Below are positions 53,001-60,833 of a stretch of 64,000 bases of DNA, one piece after another. Below the pieces are notes generated by a model. It searched no databases. It had not been told where the DNA came from and saw only the letters and a program-made list of their open reading frames with translations. This DNA comes from an uncultured Eubacteriales bacterium. Lineage in GTDB: Bacteria > Bacillota > Clostridia > Lachnospirales > Lachnospiraceae. Within the stretch, counting starts at the first letter, position 1; every line of letters starts with the position of its first letter. The position numbers were made by a program, and so were the translations under genes. The DNA is taken from contig ONBN01000004.1 in assembly GCA_900316115.1 (NCBI GenBank), positions 1 through 64,000 of the forward strand. The letters run 5' to 3'.

Positions 53001-54496
53001 GGTTCCAGAGAGCAGAAGAGGAACTTGTGCATCTTCAGGAAAAGTATCACCTGGAAGAAAATTCCTGGAAAGAAGTGATCTACAGCAGGAAAGAAGAAAT
53101 GCATCAGGAATCTGTTCTTGAGGATTGCAGAAGAAAGCTTGAAGAGAAAAACAGAAGCTGGACAGAAGAAGATAAGCAGGCAGCGATCTGCCACAGCCGG
53201 GTGCTGGAATTAATGAAACAGATCCACACATTATGTAAACAAGAAGAACCTGCGCCAAGAACACAGATCCGCAGCAGAGATTTTGAAGGCAGAAAAGAAC
53301 AGATCCGGGTACAGATCCAGACTGAAAAAGACAAAGGAAAACAGCTGGAAGAAAGGCTTCGCAGTTATGAGGAAAATCTTACTGCTTTATCAGAATATCA
53401 GTCTCTGCCAAGAGGAGAACGAGGCAGCTGGCAGGAGGATCCAGGAAGGATGGAAGCAGCACAGCTGCGTACATTAAAGGGCGTCCTGCTTCAGGAATAC
53501 AGCCGCACAGGCAGGGAGCTGCAGAAGTGCAGGGAGGAACTGGTCCAGACTCTGAATAATATCCTGCGTATGGAAGAATTTCAGGAAGAATTTTATCGCA
53601 GACCATTAGAAAAGATGCTGGAAATCGCAGATGACGGGGATAAGGTTCTGCTGCAGCTGGAAGCTACCATACAGTCCTATGACAACCTGATGGAAAAATT
53701 GGAAGTGGATATTTCTGTGATCGAAAAAGAGAAAGAACGGATTGTAGAGCTTCTGGAACAGTATGTGGAAGATATCCACAGAAACCTGGGCAAGATCGAT
53801 GGCAATTCCACCATAACCATCCGGGAAAAACCTGTGAAAATGCTGAAAATACAGCTTCCATCATGGGAAGATAACCGCAGCCTGTATCATATCCGTATGG
53901 AAGATTTTGTAGATACAGTGACTGTAAAAGCCATAGAGGTCATGGATAAAAATGAAAATGTCCAGGAGTTTTTCGGGGCAAAGGTTACTACCAGGAATCT
54001 GTATGACCAGGTTGTGGGAGTGGGAAATGTACAGATCCGCCTTTACAAAATAGAGGAAAACAGAGAGTACCCGATCACCTGGAAAGAGGTATCAAGAAAC
54101 TCCGGAGGAGAAGGATTCCTGTCTGCATTTGTGATCCTTTCCAGCCTTCTTTATTACATGAGAAAGGGTGAAAATGACCTGCTTACAGACCAGAATCAGG
54201 GAAAAGTCCTGCTGATGGACAACCCGTTTGCCCAGACAAATGCATCCCATCTTCTGAAGCCATTGATGGATATGGCACGGAAAACAAATACTCAGCTGAT
54301 CTGCCTTACAGGTCTTGGCGGAGAATCCATTTATAACCGGTTTGATAATATATATGTGCTGAATCTGATCGCAGCCAGCCTGCGTGGAGACACCCAGTAT
54401 CTGCGGGCAGAGCACCACACCGGGGAAGAGCCGGATACCATCCTGCCATCCAGGATCCAGGTAAGCCAGGATCCTCAGATGTCTTTGTTGTTCTAG
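50066..54496 (+). CDS. MukB/JetC-like SMC ATPase
   Basis: The 1,476-residue protein has Walker A LRNGGGKSVL (about 37-46) at the head, more than a thousand residues of Glu/Lys/Gln-rich coiled coil in two arms around a central globular part (about 640-740, LPYSLILTEKEIHLLEGQGK), and a C-terminal head with signature NSGGEGFLSAF and Walker B KVLLMDNPF. This split-head layout is that of MukB, MksB and JetC. In the Walker B the usual catalytic Glu after Asp is Asn. It would load DNA loops with the two preceding gene products. No TOPRIM nuclease gene (JetD/MksG) follows. Confidence 0.85.
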   Translation: MSKINTVRLINLNYNNNAIRISDECFHFNGESTLISLRNGGGKSVLVQMLTAPFVHKRYRDAKDRTFESYFTTSRPSFILLEWALDQEAGYVLAGLMIRRSQENTGDTEDNLDMISIISEYKQPCLQDIYHLPVVEKGEKEMTLKSFHACKQMFEEFKKNGNRKFFCYDMTSFPQARQYFDKLMEYNINYKEWETIIKRVNQKESGLSELFADCKDEKGLVEKWFLEAVESKLNKEHSRIREFQSILEKYAGQYKENRAKIQRRDHIRIFKEEGEKIRSQAENLLQVKQEKQDSENRIAWFIHDLEKLREETKRKSQDTWRAAEQLELEAAQVEYEDLSSQVYTQKDQELFHESNRDMIDIERDKLREEEAVSREKRNLLYCAKQQQVVQEEKEELDAIREKILIARRKEEDWEPEQKSLGYRLKCGYEKLIRENEERQEGIHEQHEKTLSQIALEEKKQEEAGEKLLKINGQIGSLESLIRTYDKDEEAYNIRHQDNLSRNILGVYEPEALESRQESIRASLEQAVETRKEIVDNLTGNGEEVKQKEQLLEEEKEQLFQKKTEIVRATELLGEYENELESRRVILKYLDLNEDMLYEKVRILHASQRKLEELSRLRRNLEKEEDSLLKELHGLTGGRTLELPKDMEEEFRNLGISIVYGMEWLKKNGFTKEQNQELVQKNPFLPYSLILTEKEIHLLEGQGKQIYTSFPVPVIQKEKLQEINLASDHRVLSFEGMGFYVFFNENLLDEEKLQQMILEKQQQLARIREQIDLRKKEYEESFVRQTRLENQNVTKENWQALQEKKEKLEAEKTDLENEILEKSTQIQELKNQAEQLQKQTLEAERGVDRQEQQKEELEGLCRSYQSYEDNRTCLENVRAEEKILQEMQTASREKIQSLQELRRSLELDGDKLLRDGEELHTKYRKYQTYESTESTLNAEMESEQKELPLSQLEARYDALTSEFSRELKELEEQEQTCMKRFQRAEEELVHLQEKYHLEENSWKEVIYSRKEEMHQESVLEDCRRKLEEKNRSWTEEDKQAAICHSRVLELMKQIHTLCKQEEPAPRTQIRSRDFEGRKEQIRVQIQTEKDKGKQLEERLRSYEENLTALSEYQSLPRGERGSWQEDPGRMEAAQLRTLKGVLLQEYSRTGRELQKCREELVQTLNNILRMEEFQEEFYRRPLEKMLEIADDGDKVLLQLEATIQSYDNLMEKLEVDISVIEKEKERIVELLEQYVEDIHRNLGKIDGNSTITIREKPVKMLKIQLPSWEDNRSLYHIRMEDFVDTVTVKAIEVMDKNENVQEFFGAKVTTRNLYDQVVGVGNVQIRLYKIEENREYPITWKEVSRNSGGEGFLSAFVILSSLLYYMRKGENDLLTDQNQGKVLLMDNPFAQTNASHLLKPLMDMARKTNTQLICLTGLGGESIYNRFDNIYVLNLIAASLRGDTQYLRAEHHTGEEPDTILPSRIQVSQDPQMSLLF

Positions 54497-54525
54497 AATA
54501 TAAAGATCGGGAAGAAAGGGATATT

Positions 54526-55497
54526 ATGAAGAGAATATTGATTTCAGAATGGGTACCAGAAGAGTGCTTAAGACCGTATGCCGGGGAGTTTGATTTTACC
54601 ATGCCAGATCATGAAAAGTATGCCTTTACCCATAAAGAACTTTGTGACATGGTCGGTGATTATGATGCGCTTTTTATACGAAAAAATAAAGGTGACAAAG
54701 AATTGATCGATAAAGGAAAAAGACTGAAAGTGTTGGCAAATTTCGGGGTGGGATACAATAATATTGACTGGAAATATGCTACAGAAGTAGGACTTCCGGT
54801 TGTCAATACACCTTCCTCTGTCACGGAGGCTACGGCAGAACATGCAGTAGCACTTCTTATGGCAGCTATGAGAGGTGTGGCAAGGTATGATCGGGAGCTT
54901 CGGCAGGGAATATGGGATTCGCCGAATTTTGCAGATGTTGATAGTGAAATATATGGAAAGACATTAGGAATCATAGGGTTTGGCCGGATAGGAAAAAGAG
55001 TATGTGAAAAAGCACAGGGACTGGGTATGAAGGTGGTTTATCATAACAGATCCAGAGCATCAGAAGATGTGGAAAGGAAATACAAAGTAACGTATATGTC
55101 ATTTGAAAATCTGGTAAAAACCAGTGATTGTATTACTTTACATATGCCTTATTTTCCGGAAAATTATCATTTCATCAATGAAGAGACATTTAAAATGATG
55201 AAAAAAACGGCATATCTGATTAATACGGCCAGGGGCCAGGTTGTTGATGAAAAGGCATTAGCAAGGGCACTGGAAAGCGGCCAGATCCGTGGAGCGGGAC
55301 TGGATGTATTTGAAGACGAACCAAATGTAACGCCGGAACTTCTTACTCTGGATAATGTAACACTTACGCCTCATATTGCAAGCTGTACCTTGCAGACTCG
55401 TATGAATATGTGCGCCGAAGCTTTGCAGGGAATCACAGATGTATTACGGGGAGAAAAGCCGTATAATGTGATAAATCCCGAAGTGTTGTATAAGTGA
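54526..55497 (+). CDS. D-isomer-specific 2-hydroxyacid dehydrogenase
   Basis: The 323-residue NAD(P)-dependent enzyme has the substrate-domain loop FGVGYNNID (about 73-81). The Rossmann motif is GIIGFGRIGKRV (about 147-158), and the catalytic Arg, Glu and His lie in NTARGQVVDE (about 232-241), DVFEDEP (about 260-266) and LTPHIAS (about 279-285). This set fits glyoxylate/hydroxypyruvate reductases and related enzymes. It starts 29 bases after the SMC gene, so readthrough is possible, but its function suggests a link to sugar or glycerate metabolism instead. A bidirectional hairpin ends it. Confidence 0.9.
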   Translation: MKRILISEWVPEECLRPYAGEFDFTMPDHEKYAFTHKELCDMVGDYDALFIRKNKGDKELIDKGKRLKVLANFGVGYNNIDWKYATEVGLPVVNTPSSVTEATAEHAVALLMAAMRGVARYDRELRQGIWDSPNFADVDSEIYGKTLGIIGFGRIGKRVCEKAQGLGMKVVYHNRSRASEDVERKYKVTYMSFENLVKTSDCITLHMPYFPENYHFINEETFKMMKKTAYLINTARGQVVDEKALARALESGQIRGAGLDVFEDEPNVTPELLTLDNVTLTPHIASCTLQTRMNMCAEALQGITDVLRGEKPYNVINPEVLYK

Positions 55498-55523
55498 TCC
55501 ATGAAATGATTGAATTTCAAGAA

Positions 55524-55560
55524 AAGAGCGTCTGGTCAGTCGACCAGGCGCTCTTCTTTT
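55524..55560. terminator. Bidirectional terminator between the dehydrogenase and ROK genes
   Basis: AAGAGCGTCTGGTC (55524-55537) is complementary to GACCAGGCGCTCTT (55542-55555), with T-runs on each strand. The last codons and stop of the ROK gene lie in the left arm. Confidence 0.85.
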
Positions 55561-56669
55561 AAGTAATCGGTAATGCGGGTAAGGGCAGTGCCGATCAATG
55601 TGGCTTTCATGCCGTATTTGCCCTTATTTATGGTGAATTCTGCATTTTTAAAGGTGGTGAGAGAGTAGACACTGTCTTTGATAAAATCCAGATCTTCGAC
55701 TGTAAGGTATGGGGTCAGCAAACCGCCGATGATCACATCTCCGCCGATGATCATACGCACATCATCGATCATAAGTGCCAGATCCTGCAGGTAACGCTGC
55801 CAGATAGGCAGGTATTTGATGTTTTTGTCACGGACTTTTTTGAAGAATAAAGGCAGGCTCAGACCGGACTTGCGGATCAGGGTATTGGCGGAACAATAGC
55901 TTTCTGCACAGCCACACTTCCCACAGTAGCAGGGGATGCCATTAGGATACAGGGTAAGGTGCTCCATAACACCACTGCTCAGATGCCTGGATCGCATGAC
56001 CTGTCCGTTGACAATAACAGCACAGCCCAGATTGGCGTTCAGGGAAATATAGATAGCATTCATATCTGGTGAACTGTGCCAGCTCTCTGCGATACCGGCT
56101 GCTTCCACATCATGGATCAGGGACACCGGATACTGAAAGTGCCGGGCAAAATCAGTCCTTACAAAGGAACTGCTGGATAACAGGGTTCCAAAAGAAATGT
56201 GTTCCTGATCTGCATCAACCACACCCTGAATGGCAATAGTGATACCAAGGATCTGCACTGGCCTGCAGCCCAGTGAATCAATGAAATGATTCACCCAGGA
56301 ACTGAAGGTTTCAAAATAGAGAGAGTCATTTGTAAATACCAGGTCCAGGCTGGCTTCTGCAATGATCTCTCCAGCCAGATTGACAGCTGCCACATTAAGC
56401 TTGTTGGTAAGCAACTCTACAGAAATGGTGATCCTGGAATTATAATTGAACTTATATAACTGTGCCGGGCGCCCCCCGGTGGTAGCTCTGTGAGAACTAC
56501 AGTGGATCTTATCCTGTTCTAGCAGATATCCCAGGTTTTGTGAAATCGTAGGTAATGAAAATTTCAGCTCTTTGGCAATCATCTGTTTGGTGATGCCGTT
56601 ATTTTCGTAAATCATCCGATATACCATATCGCAATTCAATTGTTTTAATTCTGAAGTTGTAATCCCCAT
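55536..56669 (-). CDS. ROK-family transcriptional repressor
   Basis: The 377-residue protein has an N-terminal winged helix (about 8-60: LKQLNCDMVYRMIYENNGITKQMIAKELKFSLPTISQNLGYLLEQ). A ROK sugar-kinase-like domain follows, with the zinc motif PCYCGKCGCAESYC (about 252-265). It is likely a NagC/XylR-type sugar-responsive repressor of the divergent operon at 57088. The start at 56669 follows GGAGATG; upstream codons are in the AT-rich intergenic region. A palindrome at 57049-57069 downstream of that operon's promoter is the best operator candidate. Confidence 0.88.
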   Translation of the reverse strand: MGITTSELKQLNCDMVYRMIYENNGITKQMIAKELKFSLPTISQNLGYLLEQDKIHCSSHRATTGGRPAQLYKFNYNSRITISVELLTNKLNVAAVNLAGEIIAEASLDLVFTNDSLYFETFSSWVNHFIDSLGCRPVQILGITIAIQGVVDADQEHISFGTLLSSSSFVRTDFARHFQYPVSLIHDVEAAGIAESWHSSPDMNAIYISLNANLGCAVIVNGQVMRSRHLSSGVMEHLTLYPNGIPCYCGKCGCAESYCSANTLIRKSGLSLPLFFKKVRDKNIKYLPIWQRYLQDLALMIDDVRMIIGGDVIIGGLLTPYLTVEDLDFIKDSVYSLTTFKNAEFTINKGKYGMKATLIGTALTRITDYLKEERLVD

Positions 56670-57001
56670 AATACATCTCCTGCGAAAGCGATTATTTTTG
56701 TTATTATTATAACAAAGATATTTATAAAAGTGAATAGGGAAAATGAGAAAAAACAACTAAAAAAGGTGAAAAATGAGAAGATACAATACGAATAATTGCA
56801 AATAAATGTAAAACTCGTGTAAAAAAGCAAAAAAGAAACCAAGGAAATATTGAAAAATAGCGGGAAAAGTGATATATAAACCTTGGAAATGCAAAATGAG
56901 AAACGATATATAAAGTATTTTATAAAAATAACCGTTCTGATAATATAAAAAATATCAAAATATATGGTAAAAATGCACAAATAGAATCGGCGTTTCGTTG
57001 A

Positions 57002-57030
57002 TTGACAGTGCGTAAATACAATGGTATCAT
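57002..57030 (+). promoter_or_regulatory. Promoter of sugar operon 3
   Basis: TTGACA at 57002-57007 and TATCAT at 57025-57030 at 17-base spacing. The rest of the 418-base divergent gap (56670-57087) is AT-rich with no gene. Confidence 0.7.
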
Positions 57031-57048
57031 CAAATACATCAAGAAACA

Positions 57049-57069
57049 TTTGTAAAATACATTTACAAA
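57049..57069. promoter_or_regulatory. Candidate ROK operator
   Basis: TTTGTAAA (57049-57056) and TTTACAAA (57062-57069) form a perfect 8-base inverted repeat with five bases between them, just downstream of the start point. Its position would block transcription when the repressor is bound. Confidence 0.55.
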
Positions 57070-57087
57070 ACAAAGGAGGAGCATTTC

Positions 57088-58089
57088 ATGAAACGTAATG
57101 TATTGAGAGGAACTTTAGTAGCAGCGTTAATCGGCACATCTGTTCTGGCAGTACCTGTATCTGCAGAAGAAGCTAAAAGCGAAGATACCAAAAGCTACGA
57201 GATCGGCATGACAGTAGCGGATCTGACAAACCCGATCTGGGCAGAGGTTTGTGACGAGGTACAGAAGAAAGGTGAAGAGATGGGAAGCAACTTCACCGTT
57301 GTTGCAGCAAATAATGATCCTTCTACACAGGTAGCACAGATCGAGGACTTCATCCAGCAGAAGAAAGATGCGATCATCATTTCTGCTATTGATATCAATT
57401 CTGTGGAAAGTGCTATCAAAGATGCACAGGATGCAGGGATCATGGTTATGGCATACGGCGTACATACAAATACATACGATGTATCCTATACAAATGATAA
57501 CGCAGGTGCAGGACAGCTGATCGGTGAGCAGGCAGCTCAGTTTATCAATGATAATTATGACGGAAAAGCACAGGTTGGACTTCTTACATTCTATGAGAAC
57601 CAGGAGTGTAAAGACCGTGGTGAAGCAATGAAGAAAGCTCTTGCAGAGAATGCACCGGATGCAGAACTTGTTGTTGAGGATTCCTGCGTAGTTGCAGATA
57701 AGGCAATGACCATCGTAGAGAACTGGCTGCAGACATATCCGGATATGAAAGTGATCATGTCCATCGGTGATGGCGGCGGTATCGGCGCTAACCAGGCAGT
57801 AAAAGCAGCTGGCAAGCAGGATGGATTTGGTATCTTTGCAGTTGACGGAACCATCGAAGCTCTTCAGCTGATGGCAAACGGCGATCCCATCAAAGCAGAA
57901 GTTGCATTTGGCGCAGGCTGGCAGCTTGGCGATGGCATCGTAGAAGTTATCCTTGATTCCCTGAACAACGGAATCACAGAAAAAGATCAGGTAACACCAA
58001 ACGAGCTGGTAACAGTTGATACTATGGAAGACTGGCTGAAAGAATGGAAATATGAAGATCAGGTGGATCTGAGCAAACTCAGCAAATAG
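57088..58089 (+). CDS. Sugar ABC transporter binding protein, ribose type (operon 3)
   Basis: The 333-residue type I periplasmic-binding protein has YEIGMTVADLTNPIWAEV after the signal peptide, DAIIISAIDINSVESAIKDAQDAGIMVMAYG, and VIMSIGDGGGIGANQAVKAA later. These fit CUT2 sugar binding. The signal peptide ends PVSAEEAK with no lipobox cysteine. AAAGGAGGAGC precedes the ATG. It is the first gene of operon 3 and is followed by a stem-loop before the ATPase gene. Confidence 0.9.
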   Translation: MKRNVLRGTLVAALIGTSVLAVPVSAEEAKSEDTKSYEIGMTVADLTNPIWAEVCDEVQKKGEEMGSNFTVVAANNDPSTQVAQIEDFIQQKKDAIIISAIDINSVESAIKDAQDAGIMVMAYGVHTNTYDVSYTNDNAGAGQLIGEQAAQFINDNYDGKAQVGLLTFYENQECKDRGEAMKKALAENAPDAELVVEDSCVVADKAMTIVENWLQTYPDMKVIMSIGDGGGIGANQAVKAAGKQDGFGIFAVDGTIEALQLMANGDPIKAEVAFGAGWQLGDGIVEVILDSLNNGITEKDQVTPNELVTVDTMEDWLKEWKYEDQVDLSKLSK

Positions 58090-58102
58090 TTAAAAATATA
58101 GG

Positions 58103-58187
58103 TATGCAGAGCACCTGTACAGGCGAAAGAGACGACAGCGTAGGACATCATGGCAAAAAGCTTTATGCAGGGCTCTGCATATTTTTT
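58103..58187 (+). other. Stem-loop between binding-protein and ATPase genes (operon 3)
   Basis: TATGCAGAGC (58103-58112) pairs perfectly with GCTCTGCATA (58172-58181), followed by TTTTTTG. The palindrome CCTGTACAGG lies inside. It is probably a partial terminator or 3' stabiliser that keeps the binding protein in excess. Confidence 0.6.
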
Positions 58188-58221
58188 GAGAACAAGCAAA
58201 AGAAATTCAAGAGGTTGGCAT

Positions 58222-59715
58222 ATGGAAAGTACGAAGAATATACTGGAATTTAAAAATATCACGAAGAAATATGCTGGTGTTGTGGCACTGGATAACGTCA
58301 GTCTTGCGTTCCGTGCAGGAGAAGTCCATGCGCTGGCCGGTGAGAACGGGGCCGGGAAATCTACATTGATCAAGTCTACTACAGGCGCTGTGATTCCCAC
58401 ATCCGGAACAATTCTGATAGATGGAAAAGAATATACCAATAATCTGACACCTGCGATTGCGAAAGAGCAGGGTGTTGCTGTTATTTATCAGGAATTCAAT
58501 CTGGTAAATGACATATCTGTTGCGGAAAATGTATTCCTTGGAAGTCCGATCCGCACACATGGACTGATCGATATGAAAGCCATGGTGGCTGAAAGCAAAA
58601 AAATATTCGATCAGCTGGGGATCAATATTGATGTAACTGCGAATGTAAGAACACTGACTACAGGCTATCAGCAGCTGGTAGAGATCGCAAAGGCTCTGTC
58701 ACACAAGGTCAAGATCCTGGTGATGGATGAGCCTTCCGCATCTCTTACCACCAATGAAGTGGAGATCATGTTTAAGATCATCAAAAAGCTGAAAGCCTCA
58801 GGTGTTACTATTATATATATTTCCCACAGGCTGGATGAGATCTTTGAGATTTCAGACAGGGTATCGATCCTGCGGGATGGAAAGATGATCAAAACAGTAA
58901 ATACCTGCGACACCAACCGTCAGGAACTGATTTCCATGATGGTTGGAAGAAAGCTGACGGAGCAGTATCCAAAGCTTGACAAGCATGGACAGACGGAAGT
59001 AGTAATGGATGTACAGCATCTGAAAGGTCCGGGTGTAAAGGATGTATCTTTTCAGCTTCGGAAAGGAGAAATCCTGGGATTTGGCGGCCTGGTAGGAGCC
59101 GGAAGGACAGAATCCGTCCAGCTGGTTTGCGGTATCACCGGGAAAACCGGAGGAACCATTACTTATAAAGGGAAAGAATTAAAGGTCAGAAATCCAAAGG
59201 ATGCCATTGAACAGGGAATTGCCCTTGCACCTGAGGACAGGAAAAAACAGGGTCTGATGCTTCACATGTCAGTTGGGGAAAACATCTATTTCCCAAGTCT
59301 GCCTCAGATTTCAAAACATGATGTGATCGATTATTCAAAAGCAAAAAATATTGTAGGGGAATATATTAAGGCGCTGGCCATTAAAACACCTTCCGATAAG
59401 CAGATCTGTAAAAACCTGTCCGGTGGAAATCAGCAGAAGGTGGTTATCGCAAAATGGCTTGCCAAGAATCCGGATGTGATCATTCTGGATGAGCCTACCC
59501 GTGGTATTGACGTAGGGGCAAAGCAGGAAATATACGGAATCATGAATGAACTGATACAGGCCGGAAAATCCATTATCATGATCTCTTCAGATATGGAGGA
59601 GCTTCTGGGAATGTCCGACAGGATCGTAGTATTCTGCGAAGGACGGGTGACAGGGGAACTGTCAAAAGAAGAATTCTGCCAGGAGGCTGTAATGTCTCTG
59701 GCGTCCCAGAGTTAG
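58222..59715 (+). CDS. RbsA/MglA-type sugar ABC ATPase (operon 3)
   Basis: The 497-residue protein has two ABC domains. Domain 1: GENGAGKST (about residues 41-49), a weak signature (LTTGYQQL) and ILVMDEPSASLT. Domain 2: VGAGRTESVQ in the Walker A place, with LSGGNQQK and IILDEPTRGID intact. It drives the RbsC-like permease that follows. The ATG at 58222 was chosen because AGAGGTTGG lies just before it. An earlier ATG at 58150 has no ribosome site and falls inside the stem-loop. Confidence 0.92.
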   Translation: MESTKNILEFKNITKKYAGVVALDNVSLAFRAGEVHALAGENGAGKSTLIKSTTGAVIPTSGTILIDGKEYTNNLTPAIAKEQGVAVIYQEFNLVNDISVAENVFLGSPIRTHGLIDMKAMVAESKKIFDQLGINIDVTANVRTLTTGYQQLVEIAKALSHKVKILVMDEPSASLTTNEVEIMFKIIKKLKASGVTIIYISHRLDEIFEISDRVSILRDGKMIKTVNTCDTNRQELISMMVGRKLTEQYPKLDKHGQTEVVMDVQHLKGPGVKDVSFQLRKGEILGFGGLVGAGRTESVQLVCGITGKTGGTITYKGKELKVRNPKDAIEQGIALAPEDRKKQGLMLHMSVGENIYFPSLPQISKHDVIDYSKAKNIVGEYIKALAIKTPSDKQICKNLSGGNQQKVVIAKWLAKNPDVIILDEPTRGIDVGAKQEIYGIMNELIQAGKSIIMISSDMEELLGMSDRIVVFCEGRVTGELSKEEFCQEAVMSLASQS

Positions 59716-59778
59716 GTCGGCACAGTGCTTTTGGCTGATTCCTGTAAATAGAATTTTATAAAGAAAAGGGCATAAAAG

Positions 59779-60744
59779 ATGAATAAGAAAAACGTAAAAT
59801 CATGGATGAATCAAAATATTATTGTATTTGCATTTGTGGCGCTGTTTATTGTATTCAGTATTCTGTCACCTGCGTTTTTGAACCTGAATAACCTGCTAAA
59901 TATCACCAGGCAGATCTCCTTCCGTGGAATCGCTGCTGTTGGAATGATGATGATCATCCTTACCGGCGGTATTGACCTTTCCATTGGTTCTACCATTGAG
60001 TTGGTGAACGTGCTCTGTCCAACCATGATGGTAAAAATGGGCATGCATCCTGTTCTGGCGATCCTGATCAGCCTTCTTATGTCTGCAGTGGTTGGTTTCT
60101 GCAATGGATTTCTGATCACAAAGTATAATATTCCGCCAATGATCGCAACCATGGCATTTATGAATATTCTTTATGGAGCTGCTTATCTGATCTCCGGCGG
60201 CCAGCCGGTGTTTGGCTTCAGTGATGGATTTGCACTTATGGGTCAGGGGTATATCGGAATTATTCCTATTCCTACACTGATCATGATCCTGATGTTTGTA
60301 CTTGGTGCATTTATTTTAAAGAAAACGGTATTCGGACGCAGCCTGTATGCCATCGGTGGAAATGAAGAAGCTGTAAGACTTTCCGGAATCAATGTAGATA
60401 AAGTGAAGATTATGGCTTATATCATGAGTTCTGTGTTTGCCTGTGTAGCCGGACTTCTTATGCTTTCCCGTCTGATGTCCGGAACACCTAATACAGGCCG
60501 TGGTTTTGAGTTTGAGGTAATCACAGCAGTTGTATTAGGCGGTGTATCTGTAAGCGGTGGTGCAGGAAGACTGTTTTCCGTAGTATTTGGTGTTCTGATC
60601 ATCGGTATCCTGAATAACGGACTTACACTTCTGGGCCTGGATACTTACTGGCAGTACGTAATGAACGGTGTTGTACTGATCCTTGCAGTTGGTATGGATT
60701 ATGCGTCAAGAAAACATGCAGCTTCAGCCGTTGAAAAAGAATAA
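59779..60744 (+). CDS. RbsC-type sugar ABC permease (operon 3)
   Basis: The 321-residue CUT2 permease has nine or ten helices, the GGIDLSIGSTIE motif (about 63-74) and the loop GGNEEAVRLSGINVDKVKIM (about 194-213). VLGGVSVSGGAGRLFSVVFGVLIIGIL lies near the end. It forms the pore with the ATPase just upstream. The next genes, a hydrolase and a dehydrogenase, probably process the imported sugar. Confidence 0.92.
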   Translation: MNKKNVKSWMNQNIIVFAFVALFIVFSILSPAFLNLNNLLNITRQISFRGIAAVGMMMIILTGGIDLSIGSTIELVNVLCPTMMVKMGMHPVLAILISLLMSAVVGFCNGFLITKYNIPPMIATMAFMNILYGAAYLISGGQPVFGFSDGFALMGQGYIGIIPIPTLIMILMFVLGAFILKKTVFGRSLYAIGGNEEAVRLSGINVDKVKIMAYIMSSVFACVAGLLMLSRLMSGTPNTGRGFEFEVITAVVLGGVSVSGGAGRLFSVVFGVLIIGILNNGLTLLGLDTYWQYVMNGVVLILAVGMDYASRKHAASAVEKE

Positions 60745-60833
60745 AATCAAAAGACAAAAAAGATAAGATATTAGATAGATAAAACTTAAGAAATATAAAG
60801 CTCAAGAAATATAAAATGGGAAAGGTGGTCAAT

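Noticed and set aside
54526..55497. Gene after the SMC operon considered as a JetD-like partner
   Set aside because: Its Rossmann and Arg/Glu/His motifs are those of a D-2-hydroxyacid dehydrogenase. No TOPRIM motif is visible.
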